From: SYAN01 sp964406345
GTDB taxonomy: Bacteria > Actinomycetota > Actinomycetes > Nanopelagicales > Nanopelagicaceae
Length of the DNA: 64,000 nt
Direction: 5' to 3'
Assembly: GCA_964406345.1 (NCBI GenBank)
Contig: CAYORK010000004.1
Location: forward strand, 1-64,000
The notes under the pieces were generated by a model. It saw nothing but the letters and a program-made list of their open reading frames with translations. It was not told the DNA's origin and did not search any database. The translations under genes were made by a program, and so were the position numbers. This document shows positions 24,171-31,258 of the stretch, piece by piece. Position 1 is the first letter of the stretch, and each line of letters starts with the position of its first letter.

Positions 24171-24186
24171 TGTGATGTGGGTCAGT
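24171..24186 (-). promoter_or_regulatory. CRP-like site upstream of whiB1
   Basis: TGTGA-N6-TCAGT on the plus strand, close to the CRP consensus TGTGA-N6-TCACA. It lies just upstream of the putative whiB1 -10. In mycobacteria whiB1 is a known CRP target, which makes the match more credible. No crp gene is in the window. Confidence 0.4.
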
Positions 24187-24212
24187 TGCGAGGTTTGTCG
24201 CTATTCGAACAG

Positions 24213-24240
24213 TCAAACCAGGATGATCAAACCAGGATGA
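24213..24240 (+). repeat. 14-bp tandem duplication upstream of msrA
   Basis: TCAAACCAGGATGA twice in a row, with no mismatch, in the spacer between the divergent whiB1 and msrA genes. Confidence 0.85.
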
Positions 24241-24259
24241 GAGGCGAGCCACACTCTGC

Positions 24260-24265
24260 CAAGAT
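24260..24265 (+). promoter_or_regulatory. -10 element of msrA (CAAGAT)
   Basis: CAAGAT ending 7 nt before the ATG at 24273. The first base departs from TANNNT, so the call is weaker than for the other genes. Confidence 0.35.
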
Positions 24266-24272
24266 GCGCATC

Positions 24273-24863
24273 ATGTCTGAGAGAAGAGAGCCTGCGATTA
24301 CTGAACCAGCGCAGAATGAACCAGCGAAAGTCGAGACTGCCTACTTCGCAACAGGGTGCTTCTGGGGCGCAGAGCGACGCTTCTGGCAGATGCCCGGTGT
24401 CATTGAGACATCAGTGGGCTACATGGGTGGTCGTCGAGAGAATCCGAGCTACGAGCAAGTTTGCACCGGCGTCACAGGTCATGCGGAAGTCGTCATGGTG
24501 AAGTTCGATCCTGACATTGTCAGTTACGAGAGGCTTTTGGCGGAGTTCTGGATGATGCATGATCCGACCTCTCTCAATCGCCAAGGAAATGACATCGGCA
24601 CCCAGTATCGAAGCGCCATATTTACGACGAGTTCCGCTCAAGGTGAGATGGCCAAACGTTCACGCGATCACTATCAGGATGCCCTGCAGCGAGAAGGCAT
24701 CGGGGCGATCGTCACTGAGATCAGTGATGCGAGTGGTCATCCGTATTGGCTCGCAGAGGAATATCATCAGAAGTACCTTATGAAGAATCCGAACGGTTAT
24801 GACTGCCACTCGTCTACAGGCGTCGCCTATCCGATGACGGATGTGAAGCGGGCTAACGCATGA
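24273..24863 (+). CDS. msrA: Peptide methionine-(S)-S-oxide reductase
   Basis: 196 aa from the ATG of MSERREP; upstream ATGs exist at 24264 and 24237 but this one fits the promoter spacing. The catalytic motif is GCFWGAERRF with the nucleophile Cys, with GTQYRSAIF and the C-terminal GYDCHSSTG holding a possible resolving Cys. It reduces the S-epimer of methionine sulfoxide in proteins. Its stop overlaps the msrB start (ATGA), so both epimers are repaired by one operon. A repeated NEPAK/TEPAQ-like N-terminal tail is non-catalytic. Confidence 0.94.
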   Translation: MSERREPAITEPAQNEPAKVETAYFATGCFWGAERRFWQMPGVIETSVGYMGGRRENPSYEQVCTGVTGHAEVVMVKFDPDIVSYERLLAEFWMMHDPTSLNRQGNDIGTQYRSAIFTTSSAQGEMAKRSRDHYQDALQREGIGAIVTEISDASGHPYWLAEEYHQKYLMKNPNGYDCHSSTGVAYPMTDVKRANA

Positions 24864-25312
24864 GCTTCAGCGAGTCCCCACTTCCGACAGTCGGACCAGA
24901 TGGCAAGCCGTTCAAGATCCAACTTGATGATGCGATCTTGAGGAATCAACTCGACCCATTAGCCTTTGAAGTGTTGCGCCATGGTGGCACCGAGCGTGCC
25001 TTCACCGGCGAATACACCGATACCGAGACCGAGGGCGTCTATCGCTGTCGAGCATGCGATGCAGAGCTTTTCAGGAGCGATGAGAAATTCCACTCTGGCT
25101 GTGGTTGGCCATCCTTCTACGCGCCGAAGGCAAGTGATGCAGTCGTCCTCCTCGAGGATCGCTCGCTCTTTCCGCGCGTGCGGACTGAAGTTCGATGCGC
25201 GTCTTGTGGTTCCCACTTGGGACATGTCTTCGAAGGCGAAGGTTATGACGTCCCGACTGATCAGAGATGGTGCATCAATTCCGTCTCCCTCGTTCTCCAA
25301 CCAAAGGGCTGA
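24860..25312 (+). CDS. msrB: Peptide methionine-(R)-S-oxide reductase
   Basis: 150 aa. The zinc site is CxxC twice (YRCRACDAE and RCASCGSHLG). The substrate block HSGCGWPSFY and the catalytic Cys in RWCINSVSL are intact. Works with MsrA, overlapping it by 4 bp. The stop codon lies inside the first copy of a 19-bp tandem duplication. Confidence 0.95.
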   Translation: MSFSESPLPTVGPDGKPFKIQLDDAILRNQLDPLAFEVLRHGGTERAFTGEYTDTETEGVYRCRACDAELFRSDEKFHSGCGWPSFYAPKASDAVVLLEDRSLFPRVRTEVRCASCGSHLGHVFEGEGYDVPTDQRWCINSVSLVLQPKG

Positions 25313-25336
25313 TTAGCAACCAAAGAGCTGATTAGC
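25299..25336 (+). repeat. 19-bp tandem duplication across the msrB stop
   Basis: Two 19-bp units beginning AACCAAAG and ending GATTAGC, with a single mismatch. The first holds the msrB stop codon; the second touches the stop of the convergent glycosylase gene. The duplication looks recent. Confidence 0.85.
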
Positions 25337-25935
25337 TACTCCAGCGCCCTCCAGCAGTACCAGGCAAGATGACTGCGATAGGGCCGGAATCTCTCGCCCT
25401 TTCTCTCCAACTCCTTTGGTGAAATCTCTGCGCGCAATCGATGGACTTTCTCCCAGCCGCGACGTACTCCGAGGTCCCCTGTCGGCCAGATGTCGACTCG
25501 TCCGAGTTGGAACATCAAGAACATCTCGACAGTCCAACGTCCGATTCCAAAGAGTGGGAGAAGTCTTTCAAAGATCTCCTCATCATCCTCGATGAGATGC
25601 AACCGCGAGAACTTGATCTCACTCTCTGCCTCAGCCAACTCAGAGATTGCTCGCGCCTTGGAGTTCGAGAGACCAGCGCTTCGAAGCTTGGTGGTACTCA
25701 CTGCGCTGATGCGTTGCGGAGTGATCCCACCGGTGAGGGCATCGACGCGGGCGATGATCGTGGATGCTGCCTTGGTCGAGAGTTGTTGCGAGATGATCGA
25801 GGTCGCAAGGGAACGAAAGTTGCTCTCACGCCTCTTGGTCTTCCCTATGGGGCAGAGCCCGGAGCTCTCGATCACGGGAGCGAAGCGAGGTTCCAGTTCG
25901 ACGATGGTTCGAGCGATCTTCGCGGCGCTTGCCAT
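25336..25935 (-). CDS. DNA-3-methyladenine glycosylase (AlkA-like, HhH-GPD)
   Basis: 199 aa. Helix-hairpin-helix and Gly/Pro region LLPLFGIGRWTVEMFLMFQLGRVDIWPTGDLGVRRG, with the catalytic aspartate in GDLGVRRG; the family opening FRSLATSIISQQLSTKAA is present. It removes alkylated purines from DNA in base-excision repair. Length fits the compact class without the N-terminal AlkA domain. It converges on msrB and has its own leaderless-type promoter. Confidence 0.92.
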   Translation of the reverse strand: MASAAKIARTIVELEPRFAPVIESSGLCPIGKTKRRESNFRSLATSIISQQLSTKAASTIIARVDALTGGITPQRISAVSTTKLRSAGLSNSKARAISELAEAESEIKFSRLHLIEDDEEIFERLLPLFGIGRWTVEMFLMFQLGRVDIWPTGDLGVRRGWEKVHRLRAEISPKELERKGERFRPYRSHLAWYCWRALE

Positions 25936-25941
25936 CCGCTG

Positions 25942-25947
25942 AGCCTA
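25942..25947 (-). promoter_or_regulatory. -10 element of the glycosylase gene (TAGGCT)
   Basis: TAGGCT on the minus strand, 6 nt before the ATG at 25935. Confidence 0.5.
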
Positions 25948-25980
25948 GGTCTCTTGCAGACCAAATGAGAAAGGCTGGTC

Positions 25981-26033
25981 ATTTTCTGAAAGTCGTCCTA
26001 CCTTTCTCCCACTTCCTTCAGTTTTCAGAAAAA
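25981..26033 (+). promoter_or_regulatory. Paired TTTTC-GAAA elements upstream of the LacI gene
   Basis: ATTTTCTGAAA at 25981-25991 and GTTTTCAGAAAAA at 26021-26033 are imperfect palindromes and near inverted copies of each other, 40 bp apart. Their place just before a lacI-type gene suggests autoregulatory operators. The usual central CG of LacI-family operators is missing, so confidence is low. Confidence 0.35.
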
Positions 26034-26059
26034 TCATCAATAGTGAGGGCAGTTGAGAG

Positions 26060-27121
26060 ATGGCAGACGCGGTGGAGCGAGGAAGAGAACCGGGCAGAGA
26101 ACCGAGCAGAGAAAAGGTGAGGGCTGGGATCAAGGATGTCGCTGACCTTGCCGGAGTCTCGATCGCAACTGTCTCGCGAGCTCTTCGTGGAATGCAACAT
26201 GTTTCCGCTCCCACTCGACGACGGATCATTGATGCGGCAGAGCGTCTCGACTATCCGATTCCGCTCTCTCCGAACAAGAAGATCTACGGAAGAACGAATA
26301 GCGTCGGCGTCGTCGCACCATATGTCTCTCGGTGGTACTTCGCGCAGGTGATCAATGGGGTCGAGGGTGCGCTCCGGGAGTCCGGTCTCGATCTCCTTCT
26401 CTATAACTTCAGTCAGATGAAGGGCAGAGAGCGGTTATTCCAGCACCAACTCCTCAAGGGGAGAGTCGACGCATTGATCGTCATAAGCCTTCCTCCTACT
26501 GAAGAGGAATTCGAGTCAATGCTTAGCCTTGGCATACCGATCGCTCTGGTCGGAATGCACCATGACAATTGCTCTTCAGTGGCCATCGACGATGTGGCCG
26601 CGGCTAGGACCGCAACGCGCCATCTCGTCAATCAGGGACATAAGGAATTGGCGATCATCTCTGGAAGCCCGAAGGATCCTTTCAACTTCAGTGTGCCTCA
26701 GGATCGAAGGAAAGGTTTTATCGATGTCTTGGCGGAGAGTTCATTGGCATGGGATCCATCACGCGAAGTCTTTGGGGAATTCACGATGCAGGGAGCAGAA
26801 CGTGCCATCGATGAGCTACTTGCAAGGCCCAATCGCCCAACGGCGATCTTCGCTCAATCTGATGAGATGGCCATCGGAGCGATGCGCTCAATTAGGCGTC
26901 ACGGACTTCGTGTGCCCGAAGATATATCGATAGTTGGATTCGATGGTCACGAAATGGCGGAGTTCTTTGATCTCACTACTGTCGAGCAGCCGGTGACTCG
27001 GATGGGAGAGATGGCAGCCTGGTCGATCATGGAGAAGTTGAAGAACCCAGGGAGTGAATTCCACTCGCTGACCTTGCCGACGACGCTGGTGGTGAGGAAT
27101 TCGACCGCTCGACTCGCTTGA
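26060..27121 (+). CDS. LacI-family transcriptional regulator
   Basis: 353 aa. After a charged N-terminal tail made partly of 12-bp DNA repeats (GREPGREPSREK), the helix-turn-helix IKDVADLAGVSIATVSRAL and hinge region lie at about residues 18-70. A periplasmic-binding-protein-like effector domain follows (FAQSDEMAIGAMRSIRRHGLRVPEDISIVGFDG near 270-300). The ligand is probably a sugar or small metabolite. A PatB-like lyase gene starts 41 bp later on the same strand, with its own promoter, so it is not certain to be a target. Confidence 0.92.
   Translation: MADAVERGREPGREPSREKVRAGIKDVADLAGVSIATVSRALRGMQHVSAPTRRRIIDAAERLDYPIPLSPNKKIYGRTNSVGVVAPYVSRWYFAQVINGVEGALRESGLDLLLYNFSQMKGRERLFQHQLLKGRVDALIVISLPPTEEEFESMLSLGIPIALVGMHHDNCSSVAIDDVAAARTATRHLVNQGHKELAIISGSPKDPFNFSVPQDRRKGFIDVLAESSLAWDPSREVFGEFTMQGAERAIDELLARPNRPTAIFAQSDEMAIGAMRSIRRHGLRVPEDISIVGFDGHEMAEFFDLTTVEQPVTRMGEMAAWSIMEKLKNPGSEFHSLTLPTTLVVRNSTARLA
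26084..26115 (+). repeat. 12-bp tandem repeat in the LacI-family gene
   Basis: AGAGAACCGGGC, AGAGAACCGAGC and a partial third copy, coding for the repeated GREP/SREK residues of the N-terminal tail. In-frame, so copy number could vary without breaking the gene. Confidence 0.8.
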
Positions 27122-27148
27122 ATCCTTGAAGAGCTCTGCCCTTCGGAT

Positions 27149-27154
27149 TACCCT
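27149..27154 (+). promoter_or_regulatory. -10 element of the patB-like gene (TACCCT)
   Basis: TACCCT ending 7 nt before the ATG at 27162. Confidence 0.45.
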
Positions 27155-27161
27155 CATCGAA

Positions 27162-28346
27162 ATGACTCCCATCCATATTCCGTCACTGGCAGAGTTGCGA
27201 CTGCGCTCCAGTGAAAAGTGGCGAAGATTCCCTGCCGATGTGTTGCCATTGCCGGTTGCGGAGATGGATTATGAGATCGCTCCGGAGATTCAAAAGCACC
27301 TCATCGATATGGTCACCCGATCGGACACGGGTTACCTTGGTCCGATACCAGAGTTAGGTGAGGCGCTCGCTCACTTCTCGAAGCAACGTTTTGATTTTCC
27401 TTTCGACCCAAAGCGAGTGCGAGTAGCTGTGGATGTTGGAGCGGCGATCGTTGAGGTCTCACGTCTCTTCGTCCAACATGGCGAGAAGATCATGGTCAAT
27501 TCACCCGTGTATCAGAACTTCTATAACTGGATAAAGGAGTTACACGCCGAATGTGTCGACGCTCCGTTGATCGAGGGTGAGATAGAGGTCGGATCCGTAC
27601 GGGAGAAGAGCTATCTCTTGGACTTCGATGCGATCGAGCGAGGGTATGCGTCGGGAGTGAAGGTCCACTTCCTGTGCCATCCTCACAATCCCGTAGGTGT
27701 CATCTTCGGCGCAGACCAACTCGCTCGGATAGCGGAGCTGGCAAAGAGATACGGCGTCATCGTCATCTCGGATGAGATCCACTCACCACTCGTCTATCAC
27801 CACGAGAGCTATCTTCCTTTCCTCTCGGTCTCAGATGATGCGAGAGAGGTTGGCATCGCGGTCATTTCTGCCAGCAAGGCTTGGAATCTCGCGGGCCTGA
27901 AGTGTGCTCAATTCATCGCGCTTGATGATCGTCTCAATGAGCGGCTCAAGGCACTACCTGAGGCTGTGCACTTTCGTGCCTCACTTTTCGGTGCGATCGC
28001 TGCAGTTGCCGCTTTCAAGGAGAGCGGTGCTTGGCTTGACGAGATACGAAGCGATCTGGAGCGTAAACGTGACCTCTTGAGTGACTTGATAAGAGACCAC
28101 TTGCCGAACGCCTTCCTCTTCCGTACTCACTTCGGCTATCTCGGCTGGGTTGACCTTCGCGCATATGGACTCGGCGACGAGCCCGCTCGTGAATTGTTGA
28201 CGCGAGGGAAGGTGGCGCTCAATCCTGGACATACATATGGTCCTGGTGGACGTGGGTTCGTCAGATTCAATTTCGGAACGAGTGATGAGATCATCGAAGA
28301 AGCGATTCTTCGAATGAGACAGGTGCTGATCGAGAGCAGGGACTGA
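27162..28346 (+). CDS. PatB/MalY-type PLP-dependent C-S lyase or aminotransferase
   Basis: 394 aa. Fold-type I PLP enzyme: the Schiff-base lysine is in SASKAWNLAGLKCA, cofactor contacts are in CHPHNPVG and SDEIHSPLVY, and the C-terminal arginine is in FVRFNFG. The opening KWRRFPADVLPLPVAEMDYE is the signature of the MalY/PatB subfamily, whose members cleave cystathionine and other cysteine thioethers. The stop overlaps the next ATG by one base (TGATG). An alternative is a general aromatic or amino-acid transaminase. Confidence 0.88.
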   Translation: MTPIHIPSLAELRLRSSEKWRRFPADVLPLPVAEMDYEIAPEIQKHLIDMVTRSDTGYLGPIPELGEALAHFSKQRFDFPFDPKRVRVAVDVGAAIVEVSRLFVQHGEKIMVNSPVYQNFYNWIKELHAECVDAPLIEGEIEVGSVREKSYLLDFDAIERGYASGVKVHFLCHPHNPVGVIFGADQLARIAELAKRYGVIVISDEIHSPLVYHHESYLPFLSVSDDAREVGIAVISASKAWNLAGLKCAQFIALDDRLNERLKALPEAVHFRASLFGAIAAVAAFKESGAWLDEIRSDLERKRDLLSDLIRDHLPNAFLFRTHFGYLGWVDLRAYGLGDEPARELLTRGKVALNPGHTYGPGGRGFVRFNFGTSDEIIEEAILRMRQVLIESRD

Positions 28347-30024
28347 TGCTCGATGTCGCGATCATCGGCGGTGGTCACAATGGACTTGTCGCTGCCTGTT
28401 ACCTTGCTAAAGCGGGTCTAAAGGTTCGACTCTTCGAATCCGGTGAGGACCTTGGTGGTGCAACTGCGAGCGAGCGAGTCTTCGAAGGTATCGATGCCAA
28501 GCTCTCTCGGTACTCCTATCTTGTCTCGCTCCTTCCTGATCAGATCGTCCGCGAACTCGGACTCAACTTCGAGACCATCAACCGACGGATCTCTTCGTTC
28601 ACGCCCTTCAAGACCGAAGATGGAGACGATCNNNNNNNNNNNNNNNNNNNNNNNNNNNNNNNNNNNNNNNNNNNNNNNNNNNNNNNNNNNNNNNNNNNNN
28701 NNNNNNNNNNNNNNNNNNNNNNNNNNNNNNNATCAACCGACGGATCTCTTCGTTCACGCCCTTCAAGACCGAAGATGGAGACGATCTAGGTCTATTGATC
28801 AGTAACGACTGGCTGGAGGCAGAGTCAGCATTCGCCTCCCTGGGCCTCCATCAAGATGCTCGTTCCTGGCGAGCCTTCTATGACGAGATCGCATCGATTG
28901 CTCCGGCGATTGCAGAAACATTCCTTTCGCCACTTCCAACACGAGATGAAGTGAGGAGGATGATCGGAGCCGAGACGTTCGATCTCCTCTTCACCGTGCC
29001 ACTTGGTCAGACGCTTCTCGATCGATTCGATGATGACCGAGTCCGTGGGATCGTCCTTACGGATGGCCTCATCGGCACCTTCACGAATGCATTCGACTCC
29101 CAACTCCTTGTGAATCGCTGCTTTCTCTATCACTTGGTGGGGAATGGCGATGGTCAGTGGAAGGTTCCTCGCGGCGGCATGGGCGCTCTGGTCGCGGAAT
29201 TGAAGCGCGTCGCTCTCTCTCATGGCGTCAAGATCGAGACGGATCGATCCGTTGAGTCGATCGAGGGACAGAGCGTCCACCTCAAAGATGAGAGCGTGGA
29301 GGCACGTTTCATCGTCGCAGCCTGTTCTCCATCCGAGTTGGCGCGATTGCAAGGAATAGATTCGATTCTGCCTCTCACAGAGGGTTCGCAAGTGAAGATC
29401 AACATGGTCCTCAAGCGCCTCCCAAGACTTCGAAGCGGTATCGACCCAAAGGATGCCTTCGCAGGGACTTTCCATATCGACGAGAGCTTTGATCAACTGC
29501 AACAGGCATTCATCACAGCGAGTGCTGGGTCGCTTCCAGATTCAATTCCGGCAGAGATCTACTGTCACACCTTGACCGACCCTTCCATTCTCGCTCCGGA
29601 ACTTGTTGCAGCGGGTTATCACACCCTCACTCTCTTTGCCTTGCATACCCCGTATCGACTCTTCGTCGAAGAGAATGACAAGGTCAAGGATGAGGTTCGC
29701 CGGCGGCTACTCCGACAGATCAACTCCTATCTCGTCGAACCCATCGAGGAGTGCTTGGCAAGGGATGCTCACGGCAATCTCGCAATCGAGATCAAGTCGC
29801 CGGTCGATTTGGAAGAGGAGATCGCTCTGCCACTAGGGAATATCTTCCACGCAGACCTCACATTTCCTTGGCGCGAAGATCACGAAGACATCCGTTGGGG
29901 AAGTGAGACTGAATCCGAGAACGTCTTCTTGGCCGGAGCCGGATCACGACGTGGTGGCGGCGTCTCCGGAATTGGCGGACATAATGCAGCGATGGCGATC
30001 TTGGAGCGACTCAATCTCATCTGA
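28346..30024 (+). CDS. Phytoene-desaturase-like FAD oxidoreductase (split by assembly gap)
   Basis: The N-terminal dinucleotide motif VAIIGGGHNGLVAACYLAKAG and a C-terminal FAD block FLAGAGSRRGGGVSGIGGHNAA mark a CrtI/PYROXD2-class flavoprotein. A 100-N gap (28632-28731) splits the frame. The 55 bp on each side of the gap are identical, and merging them leaves one continuous frame of about 507 aa, normal for the family. So the break is an assembly artefact. Carotenoid genes are not near by and the active-site pattern fits the PYROXD2-like group of unknown substrate. It overlaps the patB-like gene by one base. Confidence 0.85.
28577..28631 (+). repeat. 55-bp contig-end duplicate, left copy
   Basis: Identical to 28732-28786 on the other side of the 100-N gap. 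An exact odd-length overlap of 55 bp is what a de Bruijn assembler leaves at contig ends, so this is probably one genomic copy. Confidence 0.9.
28632..28731. other. Assembly gap (100 N), probably of zero or negative length
   Basis: Standard 100-N scaffold gap flanked by the identical 55-bp ends. Removing 155 bp (100 N plus one repeat copy) restores an uninterrupted reading frame. Confidence 0.95.
28732..28786 (+). repeat. 55-bp contig-end duplicate, right copy
   Basis: Second copy of the sequence at 28577-28631, in the same coding frame of the oxidoreductase. Confidence 0.9.
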
Positions 30025-30049
30025 TTCAACTGACGCGTCTGATTCCGTC

Positions 30050-30085
30050 GAGTGGAAGTTTGAGTGGAAGTTTGAGTGGAAGAGA
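30050..30085 (+). repeat. 12-bp tandem repeat after the oxidoreductase
   Basis: GAGTGGAAGTTT twice, then GAGTGGAAGAGA. It fills most of the spacer before the 50-aa gene. Confidence 0.85.
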
Positions 30086-30099
30086 GGGAGTAGGAAAGG

Positions 30100-30105
30100 T
30101 AGGCT
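30100..30105 (+). promoter_or_regulatory. -10 element of the 50-aa gene (TAGGCT)
   Basis: TAGGCT ending 6 nt before the ATG at 30112, the same distance as at other leaderless genes. Confidence 0.5.
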
Positions 30106-30111
30106 TCACCC

Positions 30112-30264
30112 ATGTTCAAGGCTCTCAAGCGAGTTCTCGCGCTCTTTGCACTCCTCGCAGTGACTGTAAAGGGTGTCTTTTCATTCCTTTCTTGGGTCGA
30201 GAAGCAAGATGATCTCGATGCCAGCATCTGGATCGACGAGGAAGAACTGGAAGAAGTCCAGTAG
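30112..30264 (+). CDS. 50-aa single-pass membrane microprotein
   Basis: MFKALKRVLALFALLAVTVKG opens with basic residues and a hydrophobic helix (about 7-27), then an acidic tail (DDLDASIWIDEEELEEVQ). This gives a short inside-positive protein with one membrane helix. A promoter hexamer lies 6 nt upstream and the next gene begins 2 nt after its stop, so it is probably translated and co-expressed. No family is recognised. Confidence 0.55.
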   Translation: MFKALKRVLALFALLAVTVKGVFSFLSWVEKQDDLDASIWIDEEELEEVQ

Positions 30265-30266
30265 CC

Positions 30267-30641
30267 GTGTCAGATACCTATATCCCTGGCACATGTAATC
30301 TCGGTAAAGCCGAGGTTCGACGACGACAATTCGTCGCATTCCTAGGACTAGCCCTCTCCGCCTTCTCTTCCGTCGGACTTTGGCAAGGTTCCACTTTCGC
30401 AAGAGTGACTATCTTCCTCCCACTCTTTGTCTTCGCAATTGGGTTCGTCCAGTCACGCCGCAAGTTCTGTATGGCATATGGATTCGCTGGAGCCTTCAAT
30501 CTAGGTCGACTCGGAGAACTCTCACAGGTTCAGGATCCCGCAGACCGGGCAGCTGATCGCAAGACGGCCTTTTCGATCCTAGGGCAAGCAGCTCTTCTAG
30601 CCCTTGTGCTGACTCTGATCTATCTCGCTATCAGCGCCTGA
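30267..30641 (+). CDS. Conserved small membrane protein with PGTCNLGKAEVRRR motif
   Basis: 124 aa, GTG start 2 nt after the 50-aa gene. Three hydrophobic segments (about 25-40, 47-62, 103-122). The N-terminal YIPGTCNLGKAEVRRR followed by the first helix is a conserved opening I associate with small uncharacterised bacterial membrane proteins. A second conserved patch, FAGAFNLGRLGE, sits in the loop. Function is unknown. Confidence 0.65.
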   Translation: MSDTYIPGTCNLGKAEVRRRQFVAFLGLALSAFSSVGLWQGSTFARVTIFLPLFVFAIGFVQSRRKFCMAYGFAGAFNLGRLGELSQVQDPADRAADRKTAFSILGQAALLALVLTLIYLAISA

Positions 30642-30656
30642 TCCACCTTCGTAGGA

Positions 30657-30675
30657 CTTTGGAGCACCGCCAAAG
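30657..30675. terminator. Weak hairpin between convergent genes
   Basis: CTTTGG / CCAAAG with a 7-nt loop, in the 45-bp space between two genes pointing at each other. It lacks a good T-run; a bidirectional terminator is possible only. Confidence 0.3.
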
Positions 30676-30686
30676 CAAAAGACTCC

Positions 30687-31223
30687 CTAGATGTCTTGAA
30701 GTCCGCTGACCAAGTTCTCTGCCGCTGAATAGAAAGCGTCGTAGAAGGTGGTATCCCAGAAGCCCTCTGATGGATCGAAGAGATTGCCCTCGAGTTCAGA
30801 CTCGCCTTCGAGATATCCGATCATCTCCTCGGTAGTTGTGATCCACTCTTCGACTTCCTTGCGGAACTGAGCGTCAAGGCACTCCGGTAATTTCTTCATC
30901 TGACGATAGATCTTGAGATCGGATTTGAGGACTACGGTGACACTCGCTGCGATCTCACTTACCTTCGCGGGCCGTTCACGCTTTGGCAGCCCTTTGGCAT
31001 AGGACATAACTTCACGGTGGTACTTCTTCCAAAGTGGGAAGGAGATGTCTTCTTCAGCGAGGATGAACTCCCGAAGGTCGTCACAAGTGCGCACCGCGAC
31101 CTTCCCGTCCTTCTTCGACTCGCTACCACTCTCTCGAAGATCGACGAGATTCCAACCGATACCTGAGAAACCCAGGATCAACGCAACGACGATGAACCAG
31201 GTAGAGGCACGTCGCAATCTCAT
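30687..31223 (-). CDS. Membrane-anchored or exported protein of unknown function
   Basis: 178 aa. Basic start then a hydrophobic helix (MRLRRASTWFIVVALILGFSG), then a helical, charged exterior part. Two cysteines (RTCDDLREF, LPECLDAQF) may form a disulfide. The C-terminus is acidic and aromatic (DPSEGFWDTTFYDAFY). No family is recognised. A promoter-like AAGAAT lies 6 nt upstream on the minus strand. It diverges from argG. Confidence 0.6.
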   Translation of the reverse strand: MRLRRASTWFIVVALILGFSGIGWNLVDLRESGSESKKDGKVAVRTCDDLREFILAEEDISFPLWKKYHREVMSYAKGLPKRERPAKVSEIAASVTVVLKSDLKIYRQMKKLPECLDAQFRKEVEEWITTTEEMIGYLEGESELEGNLFDPSEGFWDTTFYDAFYSAAENLVSGLQDI

Positions 31224-31246
31224 GACGTTATTCTTTCATGAGCAGG

Positions 31247-31252
31247 TAGGCT
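31247..31252 (+). promoter_or_regulatory. -10 element of argG (TAGGCT)
   Basis: TAGGCT ending 6 nt before the GTG at 31259, heading the argG-cysNC-tauE operon. Confidence 0.5.
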
Positions 31253-31258
31253 TCCTCC

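Noticed and set aside
28577..28786. 55-bp direct repeat as an attachment site or recombination scar
   Set aside because: It flanks exactly 100 N, and collapsing it restores a normal enzyme frame, so it is an assembly overlap.
28825..29502. 225-aa open frame antisense to the oxidoreductase
   Set aside because: It sits opposite a conserved flavoprotein and has no recognisable domain.
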